The translations under genes and the position numbers were made by a program. Shown one piece after another: positions 1 to 8,409 of a stretch of DNA of 64,000 bases. The stretch spans positions 248,001-312,000 of the forward strand of contig JBKBHI010000003.1 of the NCBI GenBank assembly GCA_046297835.1, given 5' to 3'. Below the pieces are notes generated by a model, which saw only the letters and a program-made list of their open reading frames with translations, was not told the DNA's origin and searched no databases. This stretch comes from CAMAVH01 sp046297835. GTDB lineage: Bacteria; Pseudomonadota; Alphaproteobacteria; SMXQ01. The first letter of the stretch is position 1; every line of letters begins with the position of its first letter.

Positions 1-2
1 CC

Positions 3-53
3 GCCCCGCTCCAGCCGCATTACCGCGCGTGGCAGGAAACGCGCAAGCGTTGA
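3..53 (+). CDS. C-terminal end of a gene cut by the window edge
   Basis: One forward frame enters from the left edge and stops at TGA 51-53, reading APLQPHYRAWQETRKR. The Trp/Arg/Lys-rich composition looks like a genuine protein tail, and the other forward frames run on as low-complexity Ala/Arg. No function can be given from 16 residues. It converges with the lipoprotein gene that follows. Confidence 0.3.
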   Translation, partial: APLQPHYRAWQETRKR

Positions 54-62
54 GGCGCGGCG

Positions 63-353
63 CTATCTGTGGCCGCGATGGCCGTGCCCGTGATGGCCGT
101 GGCCGCGATGCGGATGGCCGCGCCGGCGGCGGTCGTCGTCGTCGCGATAGCTGAAGCTGAAGCTGTGATAGGTCGGGCGCGGCGCCGGCGCGTAGTAATA
201 GCCAGGCGCGGAGTAGTAGTAGGTTTGCGCCGGATAGTAGCCGGCCGGCTCGGTGGCGACGCAGGCACCGAGGCCGAAAGCGGCGGCGGACAACCCCGCC
301 ACCCTGGCCCAAACCGAACGGGCCGCCGCAAGAGTCGCTGAGACTTTTTTCAT
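63..353 (-). CDS. Tyr/His/Gly-rich lipoprotein
   Basis: This gene encodes a 96-residue exported protein of unknown function. The N-terminus is a lipoprotein signal: MKK, a hydrophobic stretch, then the lipobox LGAC with Cys near residue 31, so the mature protein should be lipid-anchored. The mature part has a Tyr-rich run (residues about 38-62), a DDDDRRRR charge switch, and a C-terminal tail of alternating His, Gly and Arg that could bind metal ions. I chose the ATG at 351-353 because GGGAGGA lies about 8 bases upstream; the same frame stays open further upstream only as GC-rich noise. The frame is not related to its neighbour PadR, which is divergently transcribed. Confidence 0.65.
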   Translation of the reverse strand: MKKVSATLAAARSVWARVAGLSAAAFGLGACVATEPAGYYPAQTYYYSAPGYYYAPAPRPTYHSFSFSYRDDDDRRRRGHPHRGHGHHGHGHRGHR

Positions 354-576
354 GTCGTGATCCTCCCTGGGCATCAGCGCGTGGATGCCCGAGCACGGCT
401 CGCCGCCGGAGCGACGGACGGGCGGCGGATGAAGAGGATTTAGCTGCAGATCATGGCGGGATTGCGTCGGCCCTGTGGCGGCGCGGTGGAATCGCGCCCG
501 CCCCGTGGCGACGCGCGTGCGCCCGCTTTCCGCACGGGCGGCGGAACTCTCGCTTGCGCCGCCGCGCAAATGACGG

Positions 577-605
577 TATCGGATATCGATAACGAGATTC
601 GATAA
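577..605 (+). promoter_or_regulatory. Palindromic operator candidate for PadR
   Basis: A near-perfect 15-base palindrome (TATCGGATATCGATA, 577-591) is followed by a second TCGATAA half-site (599-605) that ends just before the padR start codon. TATCGATA-type repeats next to padR genes are typical autoregulatory operators. Repression of the padR-chrA unit from this site is inferred. Confidence 0.5.
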
Positions 606-606
606 T

Positions 607-921
607 ATGACAGATCGAAGAATGGACCATCACGATCTGCTGTCCGGCCTGGTGCGGCTGCACGTGCTGCATCACGCGGCCAAGCATCCGATCTACGGCC
701 AGTGGATGATCGACGAGCTGGACCGGCACGGCTACAAGCTGTCGCCCGGCACGCTCTATCCCATGCTGCAGAAGATGACGCGCGACGGCTATCTCAAATG
801 CCGCGTCGAGCGCGACGGCCGCACCGCGCGCAAATATTACACGGCGACGGCGAAGGGGAAAAAAGGTCTCGCCGTCGCGCGCGAGCGCCTGCGCGAATTG
901 AAAACCGAAACGAATCCATGA
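607..921 (+). CDS. PadR family transcriptional regulator
   Basis: This 104-residue protein is a PadR-type winged-helix repressor. The diagnostic features are LVRLHVLHHAA and the HPIYGQWMIDEL recognition region (about residues 15-42), followed by the wing-forming LSPGTLYPMLQKM and GRTARKYYTATAKG (about 48-86). It is the short PadR subfamily without a long C-terminal dimerisation extension. It lies 13 bases upstream of chrA in the same direction, so the two are probably one transcript, and a TATCGATA-type palindrome covers its own promoter. Control of chromate efflux in response to chromate or a related oxyanion is the natural reading but is inferred from position. Confidence 0.88.
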   Translation: MTDRRMDHHDLLSGLVRLHVLHHAAKHPIYGQWMIDELDRHGYKLSPGTLYPMLQKMTRDGYLKCRVERDGRTARKYYTATAKGKKGLAVARERLRELKTETNP

Positions 922-934
922 TGACGGACCCAGC

Positions 935-2146
935 ATGACCGATACGACATCCGAGACCGCCCGCGCCGGCGGCACGCCGAGCGAAGTCTTTCGCGTGTTC
1001 CTAAAACTAGGGCTGACCTCGTTCGGCGGCCCCATCGCCCATCTCGGCTATTTCCGCGACGAGCTGGTGACGCGCCGCCGCTGGATCTCGGAAAGCGGCT
1101 ATGCCGATCTCGTCGCGCTCTGCCAATTCCTGCCCGGGCCGGCATCGAGCCAGGTCGGCCTAGCGCTCGGGCTGATGCGCGGCGGGCCGCTCGGCGCGCT
1201 CGCCGCCTGGATCGCCTTCACGCTCCCCTCGGCGCTGCTGCTGATCGCCTTCGGCTTTGGCGCGGCCACCATCGGCGGCCCGCTCGCCGGCGGCGTCCTC
1301 AACGGGCTCAAGATCGTGGCCGTCGCCATCGTCGCGCAAGCGGTGTGGGGCATGGCGCGCAGCCTATGCCCCGACCGCGAACGCGCCGCCATCGCGGTTG
1401 GCGCGATCGTCGTCGTCGCCGCGATGCCCGGCGCGTTCGGGCAGATCGGCGCGATCGCGCTCGGCATGATCGCCGGCTTGGCCTTGGGGCGCGGCCGCGG
1501 CGACGCCCTCGGCGGCGGGTCCGTCGCGATGCCGATCTCGCGCGGCTTCGGGCTCGCCTGCCTGGCGCTGTTCTTCGGCCTGCTGATCCTGCTGCCGCTC
1601 GTCGCCGGGCAGTCGCAAACGCTCGCCGTCGTGGACGCCTTCTATCGCGCCGGCGCGCTGGTGTTCGGCGGCGGCCATGTGGTGCTGCCGCTGCTGGAAA
1701 CCGAGGTGGTGCGTTCCGGCTGGGTCTCGCCCGACGATTTCCTCGCCGGCTACGGCGCGGCCCAGGCCGTGCCCGGACCGCTGTTCACCTTCGCGGCCTT
1801 CCTCGGCACGGTTCTCCAACCGGCCCCCAACGGTTTCCTCGGCGCGGCCATCGCGTTGGCCGCGGTGTTCGCGGGCGGGTTTCTCATCCTGCTCGGCGCG
1901 CTGCCGTTCTGGGACCGTTTGCGGACGCGCCCGCGGATGCAATCGCTGATGCAGGGGGCCAACGCCGCCGTCGTCGGCATTCTCGGCGCGGCGCTCTATT
2001 CGCCGGTGTTCACCAGCGCCATCGTCGGCCTGCCGCAATTCGCGCTCGCGGCCGGCTGTTTCGTCCTGCTCATGGCGTGGAAATGCCCGCCGTGGATCGT
2101 CGTCCTCGTCGCCGCTATTGGCGGCGCGGCGCTGACGGCGATTTGA
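935..2146 (+). CDS. chrA: Chromate efflux transporter ChrA
   Basis: This 403-residue inner-membrane protein belongs to the long-chain CHR family, which expels chromate using the proton motive force. Both homologous halves are visible. The N-terminal half has FGGP (residues 30-33) followed by the CQFLPGPASSQVG signature. The C-terminal half has FGGGHVVLPLLE and YGAAQAVPGP. The length matches two-domain ChrA proteins, and about ten hydrophobic segments are apparent. The gene starts 13 bases after padR stops, which fits a regulated resistance pair. No truncation or frameshift is seen. Confidence 0.92.
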   Translation: MTDTTSETARAGGTPSEVFRVFLKLGLTSFGGPIAHLGYFRDELVTRRRWISESGYADLVALCQFLPGPASSQVGLALGLMRGGPLGALAAWIAFTLPSALLLIAFGFGAATIGGPLAGGVLNGLKIVAVAIVAQAVWGMARSLCPDRERAAIAVGAIVVVAAMPGAFGQIGAIALGMIAGLALGRGRGDALGGGSVAMPISRGFGLACLALFFGLLILLPLVAGQSQTLAVVDAFYRAGALVFGGGHVVLPLLETEVVRSGWVSPDDFLAGYGAAQAVPGPLFTFAAFLGTVLQPAPNGFLGAAIALAAVFAGGFLILLGALPFWDRLRTRPRMQSLMQGANAAVVGILGAALYSPVFTSAIVGLPQFALAAGCFVLLMAWKCPPWIVVLVAAIGGAALTAI

Positions 2147-2159
2147 TCTGCAAGAAGGT

Positions 2160-2236
<77 letters not shown>

Positions 2237-2324
2237 TCACCGAGAAAACTCGGGCCGAGAAAACAACACTCGGCAGTCCGGCGCGCAGAACGCGCCGGCT
2301 GGGCCCGTCCGCGCGGCGGTCTTA

Positions 2325-2669
2325 TCAGCGAATTCTGTTGAAGGCGAAGTTGGCGGCGTAGCTTTTCGGCTTGGCCGTCGCCGTCTTCGGCTCGTAGAGG
2401 CGATAGGGGATGCCGTGGCGCTTGGCGTAAGCCACCGCTTCCTCCTTGCTGTCGAAGCGCAGCTTGATCTGGCCGCGCGTGTCGGGCGAGGAGATCCAGC
2501 CCATCAGCGGATCGTGGCTCTTGGGCGCCGCCGGCTCGAACTCGAACAGCCACTTGCGCGTGTTGGCGCGGCCCTGCTGCATGGCGCTACGGGCCGGACG
2601 GTAGATGCGCGCGACCGGGCCGCTCTGCACGGCTTCGGTCGTGTCGGTGGAATATTCGGTCTCGCTCAC
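2325..2669 (-). CDS. NADH dehydrogenase accessory subunit, NDUFS4 family
   Basis: This 114-residue protein matches the ETC complex I subunit conserved region (mitochondrial 18 kDa NDUFS4/AQDQ family), an accessory subunit of alphaproteobacterial complex I at the cytoplasmic face of the inner membrane. Signature segments are VARIYRPARSAMQQG, WLFEFEP, DPLMGWISSPDTRGQIKLRF and EEAVAYAKRHGIPY, in the family order. It is a single gene away from the main nuo operon, as is usual in Rhizobiales. tRNA-Arg lies immediately downstream on the same strand. Confidence 0.92.
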   Translation of the reverse strand: MSETEYSTDTTEAVQSGPVARIYRPARSAMQQGRANTRKWLFEFEPAAPKSHDPLMGWISSPDTRGQIKLRFDSKEEAVAYAKRHGIPYRLYEPKTATAKPKSYAANFAFNRIR

Positions 2670-2853
2670 GGACAGTCTCGTGGATGCTGGCTCGGATGAC
2701 GGGGCGGGCTGAGGACCCGGACTATAGCCCGGATCGCGGCCCTTCGGTATCCCGCCCTGCCCGCCGGGTCAAGATCGCGCGTCCGGCGGGCGAAAATGGC
2801 TTATCCTTGCCCTGGCGGCGGCTCGGCTCTAGGTTCTGCCCGCCGCGATGTGA

Positions 2854-2930
2854 CGGGGTGTAGCTCAGCCTGGTAGAGCGCCAGCTTTGGGAGCTGGATG
2901 CCGGAGGTTCGAATCCTCTCGCCCCGACCA
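2854..2930 (+). tRNA. tRNA-Pro (anticodon TGG)
   Basis: A complete cloverleaf: acceptor CGGGGTG/CGCCCCG, D arm GCTC/GAGC, anticodon stem CCAGC/GCTGG around loop TTTGGGA (anticodon TGG), T arm GGAGG TTCGAAT CCTCT, and encoded CCA at 2928-2930. Confidence 0.95.
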
Positions 2931-2951
2931 TTCCCGCCCGTGCCGCGCGTT

Positions 2952-3443
2952 TTATCGCGCCGGCGCGAAGATGGCGTGCTGCACGACATCGCCGGCCTTG
3001 AGGCCGAGGCGCGCGGCGGTGCCACCAGGCAATTCCAGCACGCCCTTCACCGGCCCCTTCGACGGGATCGGCGTGCGGTCGAACGGCACGGCGCGCTGGG
3101 CGATGTTCACCACGCGGCCGTCGGCGGCGATGAACAGCATATCGAGCGGGATGAGCGTGTTTTCCATCCACATGGCAACCGGCTCGCTGCGGCCGAAATC
3201 GAACAGCATGCCAGCGTCGGGCGCGAGGCTGCGACGGAACATGAGGCCTTGCGCGCGCTCGGCCGGGGTCGTCGCCAATTCGACCTTGAAAGCGTGCGTC
3301 TTGCCGTCGGCGGTGCGGATCGAGAGCTTGTCGGTCTTGAATTGCAGGAGGCCCGGCGCGCTCTGCGCCGCAGCGGGCGGCGCGAGCGCCGGCGCGAGGG
3401 CCAGCGCGGCGAACAAGATGAAGCGGAGAACGAGCGCGCGCAT
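2952..3443 (-). CDS. DUF192 family exported protein
   Basis: This 163-residue protein has a signal peptide (about residues 1-27, ending PPAAAQS) and a DUF192 domain filling the rest. The family core is visible in ELATTPAERAQGLMFR, MLFDFG, MWMENTLIPLDMLFI and LELPGGTAARLGLKAGD, in the expected order. The domain is widespread, and its biochemical role is unsettled. I chose the ATG at 3441-3443 because it opens directly into the signal peptide; an upstream ATG in frame would put charged residues ahead of it. It converges with tRNA-Pro. Confidence 0.85.
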   Translation of the reverse strand: MRALVLRFILFAALALAPALAPPAAAQSAPGLLQFKTDKLSIRTADGKTHAFKVELATTPAERAQGLMFRRSLAPDAGMLFDFGRSEPVAMWMENTLIPLDMLFIAADGRVVNIAQRAVPFDRTPIPSKGPVKGVLELPGGTAARLGLKAGDVVQHAIFAPAR

Positions 3444-3517
3444 GATGCGGGCGACCTTAGCCGGCCGGCAAAGACCGGGCAAGGCGGCGCGCGTCAGGCC
3501 CCGTCAGGCCCTGGGCG

Positions 3518-4048
3518 TCAGCTGAGGCGGATGTCGGCGGCTTGCGGGCCCTTCGGGCCTTCGGTGATCAGCACTTCGACCGCTTGGCCGGGCTCGAGCT
3601 GCTGGATGCCGGCGCGCCGCAGGGTCACGACATGCACGAAGACGTCGCGCTGGCTGTCGGCCGGCGTGACGAATCCGAAACCCTTTTCGGCGTTGAACCA
3701 TTTGACCGTCGCGGCGGCGAAACTGGCGTTCGCGCGGTCGGCCGGCGGCGCGGCCGCGCCGTTCGGGCGGGCCGCCTTCTCGGCCGGCTTGGCGGTCGAG
3801 GAATCGACATCGACGATCCGCGTCACTTGCAGCCCCTTGGACCGCTTGACGGCTTCGCAGATCACCGTCGCGCCGGGCTGCAACTCCTGATACCCGGCGT
3901 CACGCAACACGGACAAATGCAAGAACGCGTCGCTCGAACCATCCGACGGCGTGACGAACCCAAAGCCCTTCACTGCATTGAACCACTTGACCGTCCCCCG
4001 AATCTCGAGAGTCGGCCCAGCCAGGTCCGCAGAACTGTATTCAACCAT
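3518..4048 (-). CDS. Tandem cold-shock-domain protein
   Basis: This 176-residue protein carries two complete cold-shock (OB-fold) domains joined by an Ala/Pro-rich linker. Domain 1 (about residues 15-82) has GTVKWFNAVKGFGFVTP and DAFLHLSVL. Domain 2 (about 112-176) has ATVKWFNAEKGFGFVTP and DVFVHVVTL, covering the RNP1 and RNP2 nucleic-acid-binding motifs in each. Double CSD proteins of this kind are common in Rhizobiales and are expected to bind single-stranded RNA or DNA. The start at MVEYSS (4046-4048) is chosen because the frame upstream has no protein-like character; the ribosome site there is weak. A canonical single-domain CspA lies at 36848-37051. Confidence 0.88.
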   Translation of the reverse strand: MVEYSSADLAGPTLEIRGTVKWFNAVKGFGFVTPSDGSSDAFLHLSVLRDAGYQELQPGATVICEAVKRSKGLQVTRIVDVDSSTAKPAEKAARPNGAAAPPADRANASFAAATVKWFNAEKGFGFVTPADSQRDVFVHVVTLRRAGIQQLEPGQAVEVLITEGPKGPQAADIRLS

Positions 4049-4323
4049 CTGCAAGTCTTCCCCCGCACCCCATGGAAGCCCTTTATTATTACATGAATCG
4101 TAACACTTTTCATCTCGGCCCGCCAAGCGGCGAGGCGAGTCCTATGCGACGGCGCAAACGGCGGCGAATCGCGCGGCCCCTTGCGATGCAGCATGACCCA
4201 CATGGAATAGATGCCGCCGGCGCGGAACCAGCTAGCGCTTGTGGCGGCGACGGCATGAGCGCGAGAGCTTTCCCATCACCCGGCCAGCCGCATGACGGCC
4301 GCCGACATGATAAATTGAACGCG

Positions 4324-5307
4324 ATGACACGGATCGAACGCACGACGTCGCCTGCCTTTCCCGCCCGCCGGACGCCGCGGCGATTCGCCCGCGCGCTCGC
4401 CGCGTTGGCGCTCGCCGCCCTCGCCGCCTGCGCCAGCGCGCCGTCAGAAGACGCGATTCGCGTGCGCGCCGATGGCGACATTCGCGCGCGCGCCGATGGC
4501 GCGACATTATCGCGGGCGCAATTCGCCGCGCGGCTCGCCGACGCCGACGTCGTGCTGATCGGCGAGCGGCACGACAATGCCGAGCATCACCGGCTGCAAG
4601 CCTGGATCGTCGGCGAGATGGCGAAACGCCGCCCGGTCGCCGTCGTCTTCGAGATGATCGACGCGACGCGCGAGGACGCGCTGGCCGCCTTTCTCGCCGA
4701 ACGGCCGCGCGACGCTGCGACGCTCGGCGTGCGCCTCGATTGGGACGCGAGCGGCTGGCCCGACTGGGCGCTCTATCGACCGATCGCCGACGCGGCCTTG
4801 GCGCAGCCGACCCCGCCGGCGCGCCCCATCGCCGCTGGCAATCTGCCGCCAGCGACGGCGCGCGACATCGCCCGCGCGGGCGCAAAGGCCGAGAGCGTCG
4901 ACGCCGCGCTGCGGGACAGCCTGCGCCGCGCCGAAGGGGAAGACGCGGCGCTGCTCGCCGTCCATGCCGCCGATATCCGCGACGGCCATTGCGGCATGCT
5001 GCCCGAGCGCCTGCTCGGCACGTTCGCCCTGGCGCAATATGCCCGCGACGAGACCATGGCCCGCGCCATCATCCGCGCGGCGGCGGATGGCGCGCGCGTG
5101 GCGCTGATCGCCGGCAACGGCCATGCGCGCAAGGATGTCGGGGTGCCGCGCCATCTGGCGCGCCTCGCGCCGGACTTGAAGGTTCTGTCGATGGGATTGA
5201 TCGAAGGCGCGGGCGAAAGCGACGGCGCGCCGTTCGACATCGTCTGGCGCACGGCGGCGGTCGAGCGCGGCGACCCTTGCGCGGCTTTCGCGAAGCCGGC
5301 CAGCTAA
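4324..5307 (+). CDS. ChaN family (heme-binding-type) lipoprotein
   Basis: This 327-residue protein belongs to the ChaN/DUF399 family; Campylobacter ChaN binds stacked heme molecules at the outer membrane. The N-terminus is a lipoprotein signal with lipobox LAAC (Cys36). Family motifs are VVLIGERHDNAEHH (about residue 78), AVVFEMIDA and, near the C-terminus, LIAGNGHARKDVGVP. The frame is open upstream to about 4072, but the signal peptide fixes the start at ATG 4324-4326. No TonB receptor or heme transporter is adjacent, so heme uptake is a family expectation only. It converges with the Panacea gene. Confidence 0.82.
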   Translation: MTRIERTTSPAFPARRTPRRFARALAALALAALAACASAPSEDAIRVRADGDIRARADGATLSRAQFAARLADADVVLIGERHDNAEHHRLQAWIVGEMAKRRPVAVVFEMIDATREDALAAFLAERPRDAATLGVRLDWDASGWPDWALYRPIADAALAQPTPPARPIAAGNLPPATARDIARAGAKAESVDAALRDSLRRAEGEDAALLAVHAADIRDGHCGMLPERLLGTFALAQYARDETMARAIIRAAADGARVALIAGNGHARKDVGVPRHLARLAPDLKVLSMGLIEGAGESDGAPFDIVWRTAAVERGDPCAAFAKPAS

Positions 5308-5313
5308 GCGGGA

Positions 5314-5868
5314 TCAGGCCGGCGTTTTCGCGCCCGGGATCCAGGCGCGCACGGCGACCGCCGCGCCGCTCTGGCTGCGCAGCATCCGCACATCCTCGGC
5401 GAGCTTGGCCGGGGCCGGCGCGAAAGAGCCGGCGAGTTCGCTCTGGGCGATGACCGAGCCGCGCCCGGCGGCGAGCGCCGCGGCATAGGCCGCGTTCTTG
5501 GCGACCAGGGCGCCCAGCCGGTCGGCCGGCATATAGCCGAAGCGCCGCCAGACGTCTTCGAGCAGCGCCAGCGCCGCACGGTTGGGCGGCTCGGCCGGCA
5601 GATCCTCGGGCCGGCCGTCGCCGAGCAGCCGCTCCAGGTTGGGTTCGATGGGGCCGAGCTCGTCGGCGACGAAGACGGCGGGCATCAGCATGCCCCCGGC
5701 GGCATAGGCGGCCTGGGCGATGAACAGCAGGCGATGCAGCTTTTGCAGCGGCAGATGCGCGTCGTCGGCGCGCGCCCGGTCGAGGAACCATACGGCGACG
5801 TCGAACGCCGTGCGCGCGGCTGGCGCGGCGCAAAGCGGCGGCGGAGTTGCGGAGGACGGATCGGCCAT
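5314..5868 (-). CDS. Panacea (DUF4065, SocA-like) domain protein
   Basis: This 184-residue protein matches the Panacea/DUF4065 fold found in GepA, in the ClpXP adaptor-antitoxin SocA, and in many hyperpromiscuous antitoxins. Matching segments are AFDVAVWFLDRA (about residue 22), LPLQKLHRLLFIAQAAYA, and ADELGPIEPNLERLL, in which the GP motif is characteristic. The gene follows another gene on the same strand by 95 bases, and an inverted repeat lies ahead of that gene. An antitoxin or proteolysis-adaptor role is possible, but no recognised toxin is adjacent, and many DUF4065 proteins have no known partner. Confidence 0.65.
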   Translation of the reverse strand: MADPSSATPPPLCAAPAARTAFDVAVWFLDRARADDAHLPLQKLHRLLFIAQAAYAAGGMLMPAVFVADELGPIEPNLERLLGDGRPEDLPAEPPNRAALALLEDVWRRFGYMPADRLGALVAKNAAYAAALAAGRGSVIAQSELAGSFAPAPAKLAEDVRMLRSQSGAAVAVRAWIPGAKTPA

Positions 5869-5962
5869 GCTGCGGTTCTAAGCCGGGGTTGGCTAAGAGA
5901 CGGTTAATTCGGCAGCGTGGCTAAAGCTCGCCGCCTAACCGGCGGGATTCCGGCTTTGCCGC

Positions 5963-6412
5963 CTAACCGGCGGCGTCGAGTTCGTGCTTGTCGGCGGCGC
6001 GCAGGATGTCTCGGCTGTATCCATAAGCCCGTTCGGCGGCGCGCAACAGTTCCGGCATGGCGAGCGGCGCGGCGACCACCAGCCCCGTCGGGGCCATGCG
6101 TTCGGGCATGGGGAGGTGCGGATCGACGCGGAATTCGGCCGCCGGCTCGCGCGGCGCGGCGGCGGCGGGCGCGGCGGGCTTGTCGCGCGGATCGCGGCGG
6201 CGCTCCTCGCGCTCGCGCGGCTCCTCGAACGGCTTGGCGGTCACTTCCTGCGGCACGGTATCGTCCGGATCGCCGGACGCGCGGCCATCGGCTAGGCCGG
6301 CGAGATCGCCCTGACCGGACTCGTGCGCGACCTGGCGCGCGCCGCCGGCCAAGCGGGTGGCGACCATGCCGTGATTGTTATACTGCGGCCGCAACAGCGA
6401 TACGCCCGCCAT
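5963..6412 (-). CDS. Unknown protein upstream of the Panacea gene
   Basis: I do not recognise this 149-residue product. It has no signal peptide or membrane segment. The middle (about residues 55-95) is charged and Arg/Glu/Pro/Ala-rich, probably disordered. The C-terminal 50 residues look ordered and end YGYSRDILRAADKHELDAAG. I chose ATG 6410-6412 because GAGG lies about 8 bases upstream; a GTG six bases earlier is an alternative. A perfect 9-base inverted repeat sits just ahead of the ribosome site. The Panacea gene follows 95 bases downstream on the same strand, so the two may form an autoregulated pair. Confidence 0.55.
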   Translation of the reverse strand: MAGVSLLRPQYNNHGMVATRLAGGARQVAHESGQGDLAGLADGRASGDPDDTVPQEVTAKPFEEPREREERRRDPRDKPAAPAAAAPREPAAEFRVDPHLPMPERMAPTGLVVAAPLAMPELLRAAERAYGYSRDILRAADKHELDAAG

Positions 6413-6423
6413 GACCACACCCT

Positions 6424-6446
6424 CAAAAGGATGACCTATCCTTTTG
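6424..6446 (-). promoter_or_regulatory. Perfect 9-base inverted repeat, operator candidate
   Basis: CAAAAGGAT and ATCCTTTTG are separated by five bases. The repeat lies immediately upstream of the ribosome site of the 5963-6412 gene and beside an AT-rich segment (about 6470-6545) unlike the surrounding high-GC DNA. It may be a repressor site, or a hairpin in the leader. Confidence 0.45.
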
Positions 6447-6601
6447 GAATGCCTCCGGCCGGCTCAGGAGTCAAGTCAACTCCATCAACTAAATATCTAA
6501 AATACAATGCAAATTTTATTCAAGTTCATCCGATTTCTCGGCCCGCTTAAGATCGCTCCGCGATATCAACCGGCTACCACCCGCGTCCCCCGAAGGTCCT
6601 C

Positions 6602-7003
6602 ATGCGCACCCTCGCCCGCCTGCTTCTCGTCGCACTCCTCGGCCTCGCATCCAGCCTCCTCGGCGGTCCCGCCCAAGCGCAGATCACCGAGCTGGAGAAG
6701 CTCAACACCGCCAGCGAGGCGTTCGGCAAGCGCGAGTACGACCGCGCCTTCTACCTGTGGCTGGAACTGTGCCAGGCCGGCAACCGCGGCTCCTGCTTCA
6801 ACCTCGGGCTGATGTACGCGCGCGGCGAAGGCGCGCCGCAGGATTACATCGAAGCCTATAAATGGATCCATCTCGGCGCCGAGGACGGGCTGCCCGAGGC
6901 CATCGCGGCGCGCGCCCGCCTCGCCTCGGCGATGAGCGCGGTCGATATCAAGGAAGCCATGACCCGGGCCGCCCAGTGGAAGGTCGATAACGGCCGGCGC
7001 TAG
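6602..7003 (+). CDS. Exported Sel1-repeat protein
   Basis: This 133-residue protein has a signal peptide (residues 1-26, ending GPAQAQ) and a short TPR/Sel1-like region. The Sel1 signature is visible at about residues 57-92: GSCFNLGLMYARGEGAPQDY, then IEAYKWIHLGAEDG. Proteins with so few repeats usually act as periplasmic scaffolds, and nothing more specific can be said. A GAAGGT ribosome site precedes the ATG. The stop overlaps the stop of the convergent MFS gene by 4 bases. Confidence 0.75.
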   Translation: MRTLARLLLVALLGLASSLLGGPAQAQITELEKLNTASEAFGKREYDRAFYLWLELCQAGNRGSCFNLGLMYARGEGAPQDYIEAYKWIHLGAEDGLPEAIAARARLASAMSAVDIKEAMTRAAQWKVDNGRR

Positions 7004-8409
7004 CCTTTCTCGTTTTTACGGCCCTTGCCGCTGATCTCCGCGCCGGCGTTGGGCCCGAGCAGCAGGAAGAACACCGTCGACAGGGCGGCGAGCCCCGCCA
7101 TCAGGGCGAAGGCCGGCGGGAAATCGGCCGCGCCGAGGCTCGCGCCGCCGCGCCAGAGGATCGCCTGCTGCAGCGCGAAACTGGCGAGCGCCGCGCCGAC
7201 GCTCATCGAGAGCTGCTGGTTCATGCTGACGAAGCTGGTCGCCTTGCTCATGTCGGCCGGGCCGACGTCGGCGTAGGCGATGGCGTTGATGCTGGTGTAC
7301 TGGATCGAGCGCACGAAGCCGTAGACCAGCAACGCGACGAAGATCAGCGCCGCCGGCGTCGCCGCCGAGAAGCCGCCGAACCCGATCATGAAGGCGGCGC
7401 AGCCGAGCGCCGCGCCGGCCATCACGCGCTGGAAGCCGAAGGCGCGCAGCACGGCGGGCGCGCAGGCTTTCATCGGCATGGCGCCGACGGCGACGGCGAA
7501 GACCAGCAGACCGGCGGCCAAGGGAGTCATGCCGAAGCCGATCTGGAACAAGAGCGGCATCAGCACCTGGATCGCGCCAGAGGCGACGCGGAAGACGAAG
7601 CCGCCGACGATGGTCCAGCGGAAGCTGCGGATCGCCAGCAGGCGCAGTTGCACGATGGGATGCGGCACGACGCGCGCGTGCAGCACGTAGAGCGTCATGC
7701 AGAGCGCGCCGCCGCCGAGCAGGATGGCGGTCACCACGGTCGGCACGATGCCGCGGTCGATGGTCTCGAGCCCGAACACCAGCCCGGCGAGGCCGAGCGC
7801 GGCGAGCACGCTGCCGCGCGCGTCGAGCTTCGGCACGTCGGTCACGCGCACGTCCGGCATGTAGCGCGTCGCCAGCCAGATGCCGACGAGGCCGATCGGC
7901 AGGTTGATGAGGAATATCCAGTGCCAGCTGAAATAGGTGCTGATGAAGCCGCCGACCGGCGGGCCGAGCACCGGGCCGATCAGCGCCGGAATCGTCAGAT
8001 AGGCGAGCGCCGGCACCAGCTCGGCTTTCGGCACCGAGCGCAGGATGATGAGGCGGCCGACCGGCGACATCATCGCGCCGCCGACGCCTTGCAGCACCCG
8101 CGCGCCGATGAGCATGGCTGGCGTCTGCGCCATGGCGCAGAGCATCGAGGCGACGGTGAAGACGCCGACGGCGACCCGGAAGACGTTGCGCGCGCCGAAC
8201 CGGTCGGCGAGCCAACCGCTCATCGGGATGAACACCGCGAGGCTCAGCAGATAGGATGTGACCGCAAGGTTGAGATGCAGGATCTCGGCGTCCATCGACT
8301 GAGCGATGGCCGGCAAGGCGGTCAGGATGATCGTCGAGTCCAGGTTCTCCATGAAGAGAGCGCTGGCGACGATCAGCGAGACTCGGTAGCGGCGCGCGGA
8401 ATCGAACAC
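7000..8409 (-). CDS. MFS transporter, DHA2 (EmrB/QacA-like) type
   Basis: This 469-residue polytopic protein is an MFS drug/proton antiporter of the DHA2 group. Support comes from MENLDSTIILTALPAIA in helix 1, the MFS motif A variant GWLADRFGARNVFR between helices 2 and 3, and the motif C-like segment LIGPVLGPPVGGFISTYFSWHWIFLINLPIG in helices 5-6. It is probably a 14-helix protein. No TetR or MarR regulator and no membrane-fusion partner is adjacent, so its substrate is unknown. Confidence 0.85.
   Translation of the reverse strand: MFDSARRYRVSLIVASALFMENLDSTIILTALPAIAQSMDAEILHLNLAVTSYLLSLAVFIPMSGWLADRFGARNVFRVAVGVFTVASMLCAMAQTPAMLIGARVLQGVGGAMMSPVGRLIILRSVPKAELVPALAYLTIPALIGPVLGPPVGGFISTYFSWHWIFLINLPIGLVGIWLATRYMPDVRVTDVPKLDARGSVLAALGLAGLVFGLETIDRGIVPTVVTAILLGGGALCMTLYVLHARVVPHPIVQLRLLAIRSFRWTIVGGFVFRVASGAIQVLMPLLFQIGFGMTPLAAGLLVFAVAVGAMPMKACAPAVLRAFGFQRVMAGAALGCAAFMIGFGGFSAATPAALIFVALLVYGFVRSIQYTSINAIAYADVGPADMSKATSFVSMNQQLSMSVGAALASFALQQAILWRGGASLGAADFPPAFALMAGLAALSTVFFLLLGPNAGAEISGKGRKNEKG

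Noticed and set aside
6423..6601. A small protein-coding frame in the AT-rich gap (starting ATGACCTATCC)
   Set aside because: It has no ribosome site, overlaps the inverted repeat and does not keep coding character; the region fits a promoter better.
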